Assembly: GCF_012932565.1 (NCBI RefSeq) | Contig: NZ_JABBYJ010000002.1 | Coordinates: 372,001-436,000 of the forward strand | Source: Sneathiella limimaris | GTDB taxonomy: Bacteria; Pseudomonadota; Alphaproteobacteria; Sneathiellales; Sneathiellaceae | Reading direction: 5' to 3' | Length of the DNA stretch: 64,000 bases | Notes under the pieces: model-generated | Told to the model about the DNA's origin: nothing | The model's input: only the letters and a program-made list of their open reading frames with translations | The model's database searches: none | Program-made: the position numbers and the translations under genes | Shown here: piece by piece, positions 34,107 to 43,835 of the stretch | Position numbering within the stretch: position 1 is the stretch's first letter | Layout: each line of letters begins with the position of its first letter

Positions 34107-36845
34107 TTATTTCTCCTGCTTTTTCAGAAGAAGTGCTGCAAGTCCGAAAAGTCCAATAGCAAAGGCGATCAACGCCAGGTGATTAGACATTAGATCTTCG
34201 AACTGGAGTGCCTTCGTAAATCCACCCACGCTGATTTGCTGAAAATATGGAGCGGGAAAGAATTTACCCATGAGTTGAGCAGTGCCACCAAGCGTCGACA
34301 CAGGTGTCATAAAGCCAGAGAAATTCATCGTTAGAACCACACTAATAATTGCGGTTGCGAAAATCGCTGCAATTTGGCTTCTCACGAAGGAAGAGACAAA
34401 AATTCCAAAACCGGTCGTCGTGCAGACATAAAGGAAAGCACCGGAAATGAGAGCCAGCCACGAACCTTTCATTGGCACCTCAAATACCAAAAGAGCCAGA
34501 ACCAACAAGATAAAAAAGTTCATGAAGGCAAGTGCCACATAAGGGATTTGCTTGCCCAAAAGGAATTCTAGTTTGTTTACAGGTGTTGCATAGAAGTTGG
34601 TAATACTACCCATCTCCTTTTCCCGCACAACACCAACTGCAGTCAACATCGCCGGTATGATTATGCAGAGCAGCATGATTGTTCCAGGAACAATGGCATA
34701 AGTACTTTTGAAGGACTGATTATACCGAAATCGGGTTTCTAACTCATAAGCCGCGAGATCCGGTGGCAACCCAAATCGTCGAAGGGACATATCTTCCAAA
34801 TAGTGGGAAGTTACACCTTGAATATAACCGCGAGCGGTCTCAGCTCGGAAAGGCATAGCCCCGTCAATCCAAATGGCCAACTCCGGTTTTCGCCCTGCTA
34901 GCAAGTCACGCCCGAACTCGCTTGGAACTTCAATGACAAACTTGAGTTCCCCGCTTTTCAGTCGCCGCTCCAACATCTCTGAATTTGTGATAGGCGCCTG
35001 CTCTTCAAAATACCGAGAGCCTCTGAAATTCTCAAGATAAGTGCGACTTTCCAGGGATTGGTCCTGGTCAAAAACGGCGAACGTTAAATCTTCGACATCA
35101 AAGGAAATTCCATAGCCAAACGTAATCATCAGGATTACAGGGCCGATAAACGCAAACGCAAGCCGAATAGGATCCCTCATAAGCTCTTTGGACTCTCGAA
35201 GTGTGTAGGCTAGCATTCGCCGAAGGCTGAAAAAGCCCCTCAACAACTTTTTGTCTGCCCCATTTAGCTCTACTCCGAGAGGCTCTTCCCCATTTGGTGG
35301 GTTCTGAACCTCGCTCGCATCTTGCAATACGGAGACAAAGGCCTCCTCCAAGGTTTCTGCACCCTGTTCTTTTCGCAAGTCTTCTGGCTCTCCCACTGCC
35401 AGGACCTTACCCGCATGCATCAAAGACACCCGATCACATCTTTGAGCCTCATTCATAAAATGTGTGGAGATAAAAATGGTCACGCCCTCGTTACGGGAGA
35501 GGTCAATGAGAAGCTGCCAAAACTGGTCCCGAGCGATGGGATCAACGCCGGAAGTGGGCTCATCAAGAATGAGGACCTCAGGTTTGTGCAAGATGGCAAC
35601 AGCAAGTTGCAAGCGTTGCCTTACACCAAGTGGCAGACTATCTGGCAGTTGGTCTTTGACGGGTTCAAGATTAAACCGATCTAATAGCTCTTTTACTCGG
35701 ATCTCTTTCTCAGACCGAGACAAATTAAACAAGTCAGCATGAAGGTTGAGGTTCTTAAGGACGCTAAGCTCGTGATAGAGGGAAAAGGATTGGGACATAT
35801 ACCCAATGCGCTTTCGAATTGCCATATCCCGCGCATTCAGTGGTTGGCCAAACAATTCAGCATGCCCTTCAGATGCAGGTAGCAGGCCTGTTAACATCTT
35901 CATTGTGGTGGTCTTGCCGCACCCGTTTGATCCCAGAAATCCGAAAATTTCACCTTTGGCAATTTCAAAACTGACATGGTCAACCGCTGTAAAATCCCCA
36001 AACCGCATGGTCAAATTCTCAGCATGTATCGCGACCTCTTGCTGTGATTGATCACGAGGCGGGACTTCAACAGCCCTATATTGAGCTCGCTTCTGCTCAG
36101 GCAGCAAACCAATAAATGCCTCTTCAAGAGTTTCAGACTGAGTTCGCTGCAAAAGCTCTACTGAGGTCCCGGTGGCGGTAATCGCACCCGCATCCATAGC
36201 CACCAGCCAGTCAAAACGTTCCGCCTCATCCATATATGCGGTGGAAACCAAAACACTCATTTCCGGTCTGCGCTCACGCAATCGGTCGATCAATTCCCAG
36301 AACTGCTTTCTAGACAATGGGTCAATCCCGGTTGTTGGCTCATCAAGGATCAATAGATCTGGATCATGGATTAGTGCACAGCAAAGCCCTAGCTTCTGTT
36401 TCATTCCACCAGACAGTTTGCCCGCAGGTCGTTTTAAAAATGGCAGTAATCCAGTTGCACTCGTCAGTTCCCGAATTTTCTGCTGGCGGTTTCTTTTACT
36501 CTGATTGAATAGTCGCCCAAAGAAATTAAGGTTTTCCTGAACGCTGAGCGTGGGGTACAGGTTTTTCCCAAGGCCCTGGGGCATATAGGCAATCCGATCC
36601 ACAACCTTTCGCCGTTGACGTCTAGATGCCATATCAGCATCCAGTGTCACGACTGATCCTTGCTGGATTTTCCGGACACCCGAAATTAACCCAAGCAGGG
36701 TAGACTTCCCCACCCCGTCTGGGCCGATTAAACCGACTAAGCATCCTGATGGAATATCCAGACTGATATTCGACAAAGCTTTGGTGGACCCATACTGATG
36801 GGATAAGTTCTTAAGCCTGACAATATGCGTATCAGCATCAGTCAT
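34107..36845 (-). CDS. RbbA-like protein: two fused ABC ATPases plus ABC-2 permease
   Basis: 912 residues. First ATPase: Walker A GPDGVGKSTLL, signature LSGGMKQKLGL, Walker B LLILDEPTTGID. Second: GSNGCGKTTTMKML, a degenerate signature LPLGVRQRLQL, and VLILDEPTSGVDP. The C-terminal 380 residues form an ABC-2 permease with GVVREKEMGSITNFYATPV. Same architecture as E. coli RbbA and the same operon order as yhiI-rbbA-yhhJ. Starts inside the stop of the HlyD gene (ATGA overlap). Exporter by context. Confidence 0.9.
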   Translation of the reverse strand: MTDADTHIVRLKNLSHQYGSTKALSNISLDIPSGCLVGLIGPDGVGKSTLLGLISGVRKIQQGSVVTLDADMASRRQRRKVVDRIAYMPQGLGKNLYPTLSVQENLNFFGRLFNQSKRNRQQKIRELTSATGLLPFLKRPAGKLSGGMKQKLGLCCALIHDPDLLILDEPTTGIDPLSRKQFWELIDRLRERRPEMSVLVSTAYMDEAERFDWLVAMDAGAITATGTSVELLQRTQSETLEEAFIGLLPEQKRAQYRAVEVPPRDQSQQEVAIHAENLTMRFGDFTAVDHVSFEIAKGEIFGFLGSNGCGKTTTMKMLTGLLPASEGHAELFGQPLNARDMAIRKRIGYMSQSFSLYHELSVLKNLNLHADLFNLSRSEKEIRVKELLDRFNLEPVKDQLPDSLPLGVRQRLQLAVAILHKPEVLILDEPTSGVDPIARDQFWQLLIDLSRNEGVTIFISTHFMNEAQRCDRVSLMHAGKVLAVGEPEDLRKEQGAETLEEAFVSVLQDASEVQNPPNGEEPLGVELNGADKKLLRGFFSLRRMLAYTLRESKELMRDPIRLAFAFIGPVILMITFGYGISFDVEDLTFAVFDQDQSLESRTYLENFRGSRYFEEQAPITNSEMLERRLKSGELKFVIEVPSEFGRDLLAGRKPELAIWIDGAMPFRAETARGYIQGVTSHYLEDMSLRRFGLPPDLAAYELETRFRYNQSFKSTYAIVPGTIMLLCIIIPAMLTAVGVVREKEMGSITNFYATPVNKLEFLLGKQIPYVALAFMNFFILLVLALLVFEVPMKGSWLALISGAFLYVCTTTGFGIFVSSFVRSQIAAIFATAIISVVLTMNFSGFMTPVSTLGGTAQLMGKFFPAPYFQQISVGGFTKALQFEDLMSNHLALIAFAIGLFGLAALLLKKQEK

Positions 36846-37825
36846 TTAGGCAGACTCACCTCAAGATTTTTTGGCCATTCTATATTTGGATCAGGTTTTA
36901 CATATCCGACACCCCTGACCCCAGCCTTCACCCTTCCTTCGTACTTCCGAAGTAGCGTTGGCGCGATCCGCAACTTTACACGAAACACAAGCTTTGAGCG
37001 TTCATCTACAGTTTCGACCGCCTTCGGAGTAAATTGGGCGTCCGAGGAAATGAAGGATACTTTGGCCGGTATGACCAGGTCAGGCGCTGGATCCAATATC
37101 AGTCGCGCGTCTCCTCCCACAGCTAGGCGACCAACTGTTTCCGCGGCCAGAAAAACAGTCATATACACATCGGACAAATTGACCAAAGTCACAACATTCC
37201 CGCCAGCTGCCAATACCTCTCCGGGCTCGGCCAAGCGATATTGCACGCGCCCCCGAATAGGTGCCGTCAGCTCATAATCCGCGAGGACCGCAAGCAGTCG
37301 CAATCGATTTTGGCGAGCGGCCTCCAGAGCTGCCTCTGCTTGCGCAACGCTGGCGTTAGCCGCCCGCATTGCTGCATCCGCAGCAGTAAATTCATTTCGT
37401 CGCTGATCGAGCTTTTCAGTGGAGGCATAGCCTCTTTCGTGAAGTTTCTGTGTCCGTTGCAGTTCATTGCTGGCATAGACAAGTGTACTTTTGCGGCTTT
37501 CTACTGAGGCTAAGGCCTCCTCCAGCGATTTTTCAGAAAGCTGAATATTTGCTTCTGCGACCTTAATTTCCGCCTCTAGCTCGGCTGTGTCCATGCGCGC
37601 AACGACGGCACCTTTTTCGATCATATCGCCTTCACGCACTAAAATCTCTTGAACTCGTGCAGCTCTTTTAACAGAGACATTGACCTGTCCCGCCTCAATC
37701 CTACCGTTAGAGCTGTAAATTCCGTCAGGGAGTTGATTGGCGATGTTTTCCAGCCAGTAATAATACCCACCCCCAACCAGAACTGATAAAACCACCACCC
37801 CGACAAGCAATTTTCTTAAATTCAT
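36842..37825 (-). CDS. HlyD-family membrane fusion protein of the exporter
   Basis: 327 residues. One N-terminal membrane anchor (VGVVVLSVLVGGGYYYW), a lipoyl-like half (VNVSVKRAARVQEILVREGD), a coiled-coil hairpin (about 85-165), then the second lipoyl half and beta-barrel (YELTAPIRGRVQYRLAEPGE). Connects the inner-membrane ABC exporter with an outer-membrane channel. ATG at 37825 has GGGGGC upstream and replaces a longer frame to 37870. First gene of the exporter operon. Confidence 0.9.
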   Translation of the reverse strand: MNLRKLLVGVVVLSVLVGGGYYYWLENIANQLPDGIYSSNGRIEAGQVNVSVKRAARVQEILVREGDMIEKGAVVARMDTAELEAEIKVAEANIQLSEKSLEEALASVESRKSTLVYASNELQRTQKLHERGYASTEKLDQRRNEFTAADAAMRAANASVAQAEAALEAARQNRLRLLAVLADYELTAPIRGRVQYRLAEPGEVLAAGGNVVTLVNLSDVYMTVFLAAETVGRLAVGGDARLILDPAPDLVIPAKVSFISSDAQFTPKAVETVDERSKLVFRVKLRIAPTLLRKYEGRVKAGVRGVGYVKPDPNIEWPKNLEVSLPK

Positions 37826-37934
37826 CAAAATGCCCCCTACCGCCCACGGTAAACGATCATCCCAGATCACATCCGCTTTAATAAGAGCCTATGTTAACTC
37901 ACCCATCCAATAAAGCCATTGATCAAAAGCAGTT

Positions 37935-37961
37935 CGTGTAAATTCTGCAAAAGTTTACACG
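37935..37961. promoter_or_regulatory. Inverted repeat CGTGTAAA-N11-TTTACACG upstream of the exporter
   Basis: Perfect eight-base arms 110 bases before the HlyD start, between it and the end of the VOC gene. On the minus strand no T-run follows, so an operator for the exporter promoter is more likely than a terminator for the VOC gene. TGTAAA/TTTACA also resembles TyrR-box arms, but with spacing 11 instead of 6. Confidence 0.5.
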
Positions 37962-37999
37962 TATTAGAGGTAGGAAGACACGAACGGCTTTGTAAAAAA

Positions 38000-38821
38000 T
38001 TATCTTTTCGGAGTTTGCAACATGATGGTCGGAACATCGCAGTTGTGATCCCGAACGGTAAAAACCTCAGTTCCGGGGCGCCGCCCTTTTCGAGCTTCTG
38101 AAACATCTACTCCTTGTGCTCTTAAGGACTCCACTGCACGCGCAGCATCTTCAACTCGCCAGCTGATCCCCCAGAAATAATCTTCTTCCGCTCCTAGACT
38201 GTCATCCTTCAATTGCCGAGCAACTTCCAAAACCATATCCCCACAGCGGAAGAAGAGAAGTTGCGCCCCCCATTCGGGTCTGTTTATATCAAGCCGCAAG
38301 TTCAACCCCAAACGCGCTCCCAACAACGCCATTATCGCATCCGTATTCTGTGTGCGAATGACCAAGTGGTCCATTGCCTTGACTAGACCATGACCACTCT
38401 TTTCTCCTTTTTGAGAGGCCCAGTCACTTGATCGCTCTACGAAAGAGAAATGCAGTGATCGGCAATCTTTTGATGACAACTCATAGACATCAGAATTAGT
38501 GCCAGCACTCGACAACGTTTCGTAAGGATCAGCTCGGTTCTGAATATTGCTGCCGAGATCAATAGCCTTCAAACGTCTCAAAAACCGATCAGCTCTTGGC
38601 ACCTCAAAGCAAACCTCCGCTAGCCCAAATTCTCCTTCTGCTTCTCTCAACAGTAAACCCGTGTTGGCAAACTGAAAGAGACATGCATCACCCCCTTCAT
38701 ATTTCCCTCGACCAGTCGCCTCTTTTCTAAAAAGTTTTTCGGAATCGCGAACTGCTGCCTCTAAGTCAGGAACGTTAATCACCACATGATCTAAGCCGGA
38801 GATATAAGGGTAGTTGCTCAT
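38000..38821 (-). CDS. VOC (glyoxalase/bleomycin resistance) superfamily protein
   Basis: 273 residues with two VOC-type modules: ISGLDHVVINVPDLEAAV at the N-terminus and LVKAMDHLVIRTQNTDAIM at about residue 135. A His (LDHVV, MDHLV) and late glutamate (MVLEVA) fit the metal-binding pattern, and the ending VFTVRDHNCDVPTIML is common in the family. Could be an isomerase, a lyase or a dioxygenase; the reaction is not predictable. Single gene before the exporter operon. Confidence 0.82.
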   Translation of the reverse strand: MSNYPYISGLDHVVINVPDLEAAVRDSEKLFRKEATGRGKYEGGDACLFQFANTGLLLREAEGEFGLAEVCFEVPRADRFLRRLKAIDLGSNIQNRADPYETLSSAGTNSDVYELSSKDCRSLHFSFVERSSDWASQKGEKSGHGLVKAMDHLVIRTQNTDAIMALLGARLGLNLRLDINRPEWGAQLLFFRCGDMVLEVARQLKDDSLGAEEDYFWGISWRVEDAARAVESLRAQGVDVSEARKGRRPGTEVFTVRDHNCDVPTIMLQTPKR

Positions 38822-38995
38822 TGCTTTTCTCGTTTCTTGTTTTCGTTTTTTAGCTTGCTAGGTAATATAGATCCTACCCTAAACTAAAAAGGTGTCCGCC
38901 TTTCAAAAAGTTTATTTCATAATTTGGGGAAAAACAGCGGAAACGAAGAGAACCTCTTCTAACAGACACCCGTAAAACATCAGGGGAGGATTGCC

Positions 38996-39607
38996 ATGAA
39001 ACAAGATTACTGGAATGACAGATATGCTTCTAAAGACCTTATCTGGTCAGCAGGCCCTAACCAGTTTTTCAAAACGGAAGTCGATAATCTGAAACCAGGA
39101 AAAGCCATTGACCTCGCCTCGGGAGAAGGTCGTAATGCTCTTTATCTGGCGGAGCTGGGATGGAATATAAAAGCTGTCGATTTTTCCGAAGTAGCATTGG
39201 AGAAGGCTGAAAAAATTGCTAGCGGAAGACACCTTAAAGATAAAATTGAGTTCATTAATGCGGATCTCAACACTTATCTCCTTCCGAAATCTTCCTTTGA
39301 TCTGGTGGCAATCATCTATCTTCAACTCCCTCAGGATCAAATGATCCCGATTATTCATAAAGCTGTCCACGCTGTCGCACCAGGCGGCACCTTTCTTATG
39401 ATCGGCCACCATTCGCAAAATCTCACTCATGGTTACGGCGGACCTCAAAATCCAGAAAACTTGTACACAGAAATGGAAATTGTCGGCACCATTAATGGAG
39501 AGCTCGCTATCGAAAAAGCAGAACAAGTTAATCGGATTGTTGATACGGATGAGGGTCCCCAAACAGCTATCGACTGTCTGGTCCGTGCGATCAAACCAAA
39601 TCAATAA
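38996..39607 (+). CDS. Class I SAM-dependent methyltransferase (TehB-like)
   Basis: 203 residues. N-terminus MKQDYWNDRYASKDLIWSAG, then the SAM loop AIDLASGEGRNALYLAELGW and VDFSEVALEKA, typical of the TehB/UbiE-like group. Substrate unknown. Transcribed with the DUF2798 gene 17 bases downstream and probably the flavin monooxygenase after it. AGGGGAGGA precedes the ATG. Confidence 0.85.
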   Translation: MKQDYWNDRYASKDLIWSAGPNQFFKTEVDNLKPGKAIDLASGEGRNALYLAELGWNIKAVDFSEVALEKAEKIASGRHLKDKIEFINADLNTYLLPKSSFDLVAIIYLQLPQDQMIPIIHKAVHAVAPGGTFLMIGHHSQNLTHGYGGPQNPENLYTEMEIVGTINGELAIEKAEQVNRIVDTDEGPQTAIDCLVRAIKPNQ

Positions 39608-39624
39608 CCCTCAAGGACCCCCAT

Positions 39625-39852
39625 ATGGTACCACAGCGATTTGAACATATTCTTTTTGGCTTTATCCTTTCTGGTCTGATGTCGTTTATTGTCTCAGGCA
39701 TCTCAACTTTACGGGCAATCGGCTGGCACGATGATTTCTTTTTATCGTGGGTTGGTGCCTGGGTCCCCTCCTGGATGGTTGCCTTTCCTGTTGTGTTATT
39801 TGTAGCGCCGCTCACACGTAGGATTGTCCATAAACTCGTTCGGCCTGTTTGA
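39625..39852 (+). CDS. DUF2798 small membrane protein
   Basis: 75 residues with two membrane helices (about 7-29 and 48-68). The segments LFGFILSGLMSFIVSGIST and PSWMVAFPVVLFVAPLTRRIVHKLV match the DUF2798 pair-of-helices family. Function unknown. CAAGGA precedes the ATG. Its stop is 37 bases before the monooxygenase ATG. Confidence 0.85.
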   Translation: MVPQRFEHILFGFILSGLMSFIVSGISTLRAIGWHDDFFLSWVGAWVPSWMVAFPVVLFVAPLTRRIVHKLVRPV

Positions 39853-39889
39853 CGCCCCAATATCCAAAAAGGGAAGGAAACTAGATCCC

Positions 39890-41821
39890 ATGCAATATCA
39901 TTTAAACGGATTTCAACCAGGCAATCCTTCTATTCATAATCTTGAAGATAAGATTACAAGAGCAACACCTCAGCGCGACCTACCAACTGATGTAGATGTC
40001 CTGATTATTGGTTGTGGTCCCGCAGGCCTGACTCTCGCTGCCCAACTCTCCACTTTTGATGATATCAAAACTGTCATTGTCGATCAGAAGGATGGCCCTC
40101 TCCAACTTGGGCAGGCCGATGGAATTGCTTGTCGGACGATGGAAATGTTTGAAGCCTTCGGCTTTTGCGAAAAAGTCATGAAAGAAGCTTATTGGGTCAA
40201 TGAAACTTGCTTCTGGCGTCCATCTGAAGCAGATCCGCAGAAAATTGAGCGAAGCAGTGTAATTCAGGATACAGAAGACGGCCTCTCAGAATTTCCTCAT
40301 GTCATTCTAAACCAAGCACGTGTCCATGATTTTTATCTGGAAGTGATGAAAAACAGCGCCTCTGAGCTTCAACCTGATTATTGCCGCAAACTTGTTAGCC
40401 TAACCGTTAATCCTGAGGCTACATATCCTGTCACAGCTACTTTTGAAAGAACTCACCCCGATCATGAAGGCGAAAGTGAAAGTATCCGTGCAAAATATGT
40501 TGTGGGTTGTGACGGCGGACGAAGTACGGTTCGAAAAGAATTAAACCTAGAATTAAAAGGGGATTCCGCAAATCAGGCCTGGGGGGTCATGGATGTTCTG
40601 GCCCTGACAAATTTCCCGGATATTCGGGTAAAGACAGTAATTCATTCCGCGAATGAAGGTAACATGCTGATCATTCCGCGGGAGGGAGGCTATATGGTCC
40701 GCCTCTATATTGAACTGGATAAACTGAACGAAAACGAACGGGTCGCCAGTAAAAACATAACATCCGATCATTTGATTGCGGCAGCTCAGCGGATTATGAG
40801 CCCCTACGATTTGGACGTCAAAGAAATCGCCTGGTGGTCTGTCTATGAAATCGGGCAGCGACTTTGCGATCATTTTGACAACGTCCCAAACGAGGCCAGA
40901 GAGAGCCAATACCCGTCAGTCTTTATTGCAGGCGATGCTTGTCATACGCATAGTCCAAAAGCGGGGCAAGGAATGAATGTTTCCATGCGAGATACATTTA
41001 ACCTTGGCTGGAAGTTGGCGGCCGTTCTTCGGAAACAGGCCCACCCGAAACTACTCCACACCTATTCAGAAGAAAGACAGAAAGTCGCCAAGGAGTTAAT
41101 CAATTTCGATCGGGAGTTTGCAAAACTCTTCAGTGCGCCCCCAAAAACGTCTGATATGGCGGAAGAGCATGCGGTCGATCCCGCTGAATTCCAGCGCTAT
41201 TTCGTTCAGCATGGGCGGTTTACGGCAGGTACCGCAATTCAATATCGCCCCTCTCTTCTCACGACTGATATGGAACACCAAGACTTGGCGCCGGGATTTG
41301 AAATTGGCAAGCGCTTTCATTCAGCCCCGGTTATTCGCCTCGGTGATGCGAAACCGATGGAACTTGGCCATACGGTTAAGGCAGATGGCCGCTGGCGCTT
41401 GTTTTTGTTCGCAGATGCCACTGATCCGGCAGAAAAGGATGCTCCAATCCAGAAGGTCGTTTCAAGTCTCTATAGTGACCCAAAATCGCCTATTGTCCGC
41501 TACACTCCTAAAGAAGCTGATATTGATAGCATTTTCGATGTGCGTGCAGTTTTTCAGCAAAACCATCGGGATTTGGAATTACATCAAATGCCCTCTGCCC
41601 TTATTCCGTCAAAGGGCAGATATGGTCTTCAGGATCTGGAAAAAATGTTTTGCCCTGATCTTCATAGGCAACAGGACATCTATGATATGCGCCGAATAAA
41701 CCGGACCAAGGGGGCTATGATTATTGTCCGCCCAGACCAGCATATTGGCGCTATCTTCCCATTAACGGATCTGGGAGGATTAATTGCCTATTTTGATGCC
41801 TTTATGATAACACCTAAGTAA
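39890..41821 (+). CDS. FAD-dependent aromatic monooxygenase (phenol 2-monooxygenase-like)
   Basis: 643 residues. Class A flavin hydroxylase: FAD loop VDVLIIGCGPAGLTLAAQLS, the substrate/NADPH segment VVGCDGGRSTVRKEL, and VFIAGDACHTHSPKAGQGMN. The last 180 residues form the thioredoxin-like domain of phenol hydroxylase homologues. Adds one oxygen to a phenolic or similar ring with NAD(P)H. ATG at 39890 follows AAGGGAAGGA; the earlier frame start overlaps the DUF2798 gene. Seven bases before the MpaB-type gene, so the two oxygenase-like proteins are probably co-expressed. Confidence 0.88.
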   Translation: MQYHLNGFQPGNPSIHNLEDKITRATPQRDLPTDVDVLIIGCGPAGLTLAAQLSTFDDIKTVIVDQKDGPLQLGQADGIACRTMEMFEAFGFCEKVMKEAYWVNETCFWRPSEADPQKIERSSVIQDTEDGLSEFPHVILNQARVHDFYLEVMKNSASELQPDYCRKLVSLTVNPEATYPVTATFERTHPDHEGESESIRAKYVVGCDGGRSTVRKELNLELKGDSANQAWGVMDVLALTNFPDIRVKTVIHSANEGNMLIIPREGGYMVRLYIELDKLNENERVASKNITSDHLIAAAQRIMSPYDLDVKEIAWWSVYEIGQRLCDHFDNVPNEARESQYPSVFIAGDACHTHSPKAGQGMNVSMRDTFNLGWKLAAVLRKQAHPKLLHTYSEERQKVAKELINFDREFAKLFSAPPKTSDMAEEHAVDPAEFQRYFVQHGRFTAGTAIQYRPSLLTTDMEHQDLAPGFEIGKRFHSAPVIRLGDAKPMELGHTVKADGRWRLFLFADATDPAEKDAPIQKVVSSLYSDPKSPIVRYTPKEADIDSIFDVRAVFQQNHRDLELHQMPSALIPSKGRYGLQDLEKMFCPDLHRQQDIYDMRRINRTKGAMIIVRPDQHIGAIFPLTDLGGLIAYFDAFMITPK

Positions 41822-41828
41822 AATCAAT

Positions 41829-42731
41829 ATGCATTTCCCGCTTGAATTTATTCGAAAACAGCTCGAACAAGAGATCCTTTCAAATTCAGGGCTTGCGCTT
41901 GGTGGTATTGATTATGAAAGCCCAAAAGGCGACCCTGGCTTATTTGGTCCTGACAGCGCTGCCTGGAAGGTTCATAGAGACTTCACCTCAATGATTGTGG
42001 GTGGCTTCTCTGCCCTTCTTTTGCAAATGCTTCACCCTCTCGCGTTAGCCGGGGTTTGGGAACATTCTAACTTTCGTGAAGATATGCTTGGGCGACTGAG
42101 GCGAACAGCCCAATTCATTGCAGCGACAACCTACGGAAATCAGAAGGACGCCTTGATGATTATCGAAAAGGTCCGCGACATTCACTCACGTGTAAAGGGC
42201 TATTCAAGTGATGGACGAGCTTATAGTGCGATGGATCCAGAGCTTTTAACATGGGTTCATGTTGCAGAAACCAGAAGCTTTCTTTATGCCCGGCTTCAAT
42301 ATTTTGCAGATGATCTGACTTCTGAAATTCAGGATCAGTATTTCATGGAATATGCGAGTATCGCTGAACGTCTCGGAGCGCAAAACGTTCCAACGACAAA
42401 GCAAGAGGTTGATGACTACCTTGAGGCAATGCGGTCCAACCTCATTTTTGATGAAAGAACAGCAGAAGTTTTTCGGATCCTGCAAAATCCAATTGTGGAT
42501 AATCGCCGCAAGAAGATATTTGCGCATCATGCAATGCTGGCAGCCTATGACCTGCTTCCAAAGTTTGCTAAGGACTTCTATCCGATGATGTCCATCCCCC
42601 AGATCCAGATTTCCAAAACGATCCTTAAGGCTATTGCACCAACCTATCGATGGGCCGTTCGAAATGGCGCCTATGCAAAGGCCATGCGCCGCATGGATCT
42701 TCCGCCAGAGCTGAGAAGCAAGACCGTCTGA
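41829..42731 (+). CDS. MpaB/DUF2236-family (Lcp-like) haem oxygenase-type protein
   Basis: 300 residues. The DUF2236 pattern is clear: GDPGLFGPDSAAWKVHRD, LLLQMLHPLALAGVWEHSNF, RLRRTAQFIAATTYG, and MDPELLTWVHVAETRSFLYA. The family includes MpaB and the latex clearing protein Lcp, which cleave double bonds oxidatively with haem. Function here unknown, likely coupled to the monooxygenase seven bases upstream. It ends two bases from the convergent EamA gene. Confidence 0.85.
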   Translation: MHFPLEFIRKQLEQEILSNSGLALGGIDYESPKGDPGLFGPDSAAWKVHRDFTSMIVGGFSALLLQMLHPLALAGVWEHSNFREDMLGRLRRTAQFIAATTYGNQKDALMIIEKVRDIHSRVKGYSSDGRAYSAMDPELLTWVHVAETRSFLYARLQYFADDLTSEIQDQYFMEYASIAERLGAQNVPTTKQEVDDYLEAMRSNLIFDERTAEVFRILQNPIVDNRRKKIFAHHAMLAAYDLLPKFAKDFYPMMSIPQIQISKTILKAIAPTYRWAVRNGAYAKAMRRMDLPPELRSKTV

Positions 42732-42733
42732 TT

Positions 42734-43627
42734 TTAACCCGACCTATTTCCTCTCGCCAGAATGAACAATCCAGATAAGACAATGATAGTACACCCGATT
42801 ATCATCGGCGTATCGACTGTTTCATTAAAAAGGATCACTCCAAGTGCGATCCCAAAAAGCAGGCGTGTATATCTAAAAGGTGTCACGATAGAAACTTCAC
42901 CTGTTCGCATGGCTTTCATCAAACAGGTATACGCACCAGCGCCCCAGATGACAGCAAGACAGAGATACCCAGAATCAGTTAAATCTGGCAAAAGAAAAGC
43001 CTTTTGCTCCCAGAGGCTATAGAGAGCGCCTGCCAAAATTATTGCGATAAAACCATAGAACCCAAGAGCAGATGAACTGAGTGATTTAGGGGCCGCTCGG
43101 CTGGCTAGATCCCGACCGGCGAAACCAAGCATTCCAAGTACCGCAAGGATTGATTGGACTGTAAAACTATCAGTCGCAGGGCGCAAAATAACCAAAACAC
43201 CGACAAGACCTATCCCAATCGCCGTCCAGCGCCGCCAACCGACTTTTTCTTTGAAAAAGACCGCAGCACCCAGCACCACAACGATGGGGGTTGCTTGCAG
43301 AATTGCAGTAGTTGCAGACAACGAGGAAAAGGCTAAAGCTAGAACGTAAAATAAACGGCCCAGCACCTCAAAACAAACACGTACCCGCATGGGGGGCGAA
43401 ATACTATCCCGAATGAATAGAGGTTCTTTTCTCCAGGTTGCCAAGGCCGCAAAAAAAATCATGCCGCCGATGCCAAACAGGACTAGAACCTCCGCCACTG
43501 GAAGACTTACCGCTACAGCTTTGATTAACGCATCTTCGACTGCAAAAGCCGCCATTGCGACTATCATCCAGAAACTTCCCCGAAGATTTGTGTGTTTATC
43601 GTCAAGGACAGGTTGAAGCGTTGACAT
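42734..43627 (-). CDS. EamA/DMT-family transporter
   Basis: 297 residues with about ten predicted membrane helices in two internally similar EamA halves. The N-terminal half holds FWMIVAMAAFAVEDALIKAVA and the C-terminal half MKAMRTGEVSIVTPFRYTRLLFG, which is typical. Exports or imports small metabolites; substrate unknown. Downstream of the ABC importer operon but separated by a terminator, so probably its own unit. Confidence 0.85.
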   Translation of the reverse strand: MSTLQPVLDDKHTNLRGSFWMIVAMAAFAVEDALIKAVAVSLPVAEVLVLFGIGGMIFFAALATWRKEPLFIRDSISPPMRVRVCFEVLGRLFYVLALAFSSLSATTAILQATPIVVVLGAAVFFKEKVGWRRWTAIGIGLVGVLVILRPATDSFTVQSILAVLGMLGFAGRDLASRAAPKSLSSSALGFYGFIAIILAGALYSLWEQKAFLLPDLTDSGYLCLAVIWGAGAYTCLMKAMRTGEVSIVTPFRYTRLLFGIALGVILFNETVDTPMIIGCTIIVLSGLFILARGNRSG

Positions 43628-43776
43628 GGAAAGCTATTCCTAGAGACCAGTCAGCCCAAACGTCTGACCAAAAAGAAAGGACGTAAAACCTAGCTCATGG
43701 AAAGCCATGTGTTAAGTGATGTTTATTTTCAGACGTCAATTCTTTTAACAACCTGAGCTTCACCCTTCCAAAAAAT

Positions 43777-43803
43777 GCAAAAAGGGCCCCAATAATGGGA
43801 CCC
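43777..43803 (-). terminator. Terminator of the polyamine-type ABC operon
   Basis: On the minus strand, GGGTCCC / GGGGCCC (one G-T pair) with a six-base loop, followed by TTTTTGC. Lies 33 bases past the second permease stop. Confidence 0.88.
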
Positions 43804-43835
43804 TCCTATTTTAAGGCAATGACAATTCTTGCTAA

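Noticed and set aside
39047-39604. 185-codon frame antisense to the methyltransferase gene
   Set aside because: It is a mirror of a clear SAM-dependent methyltransferase and shows no recognised protein features.
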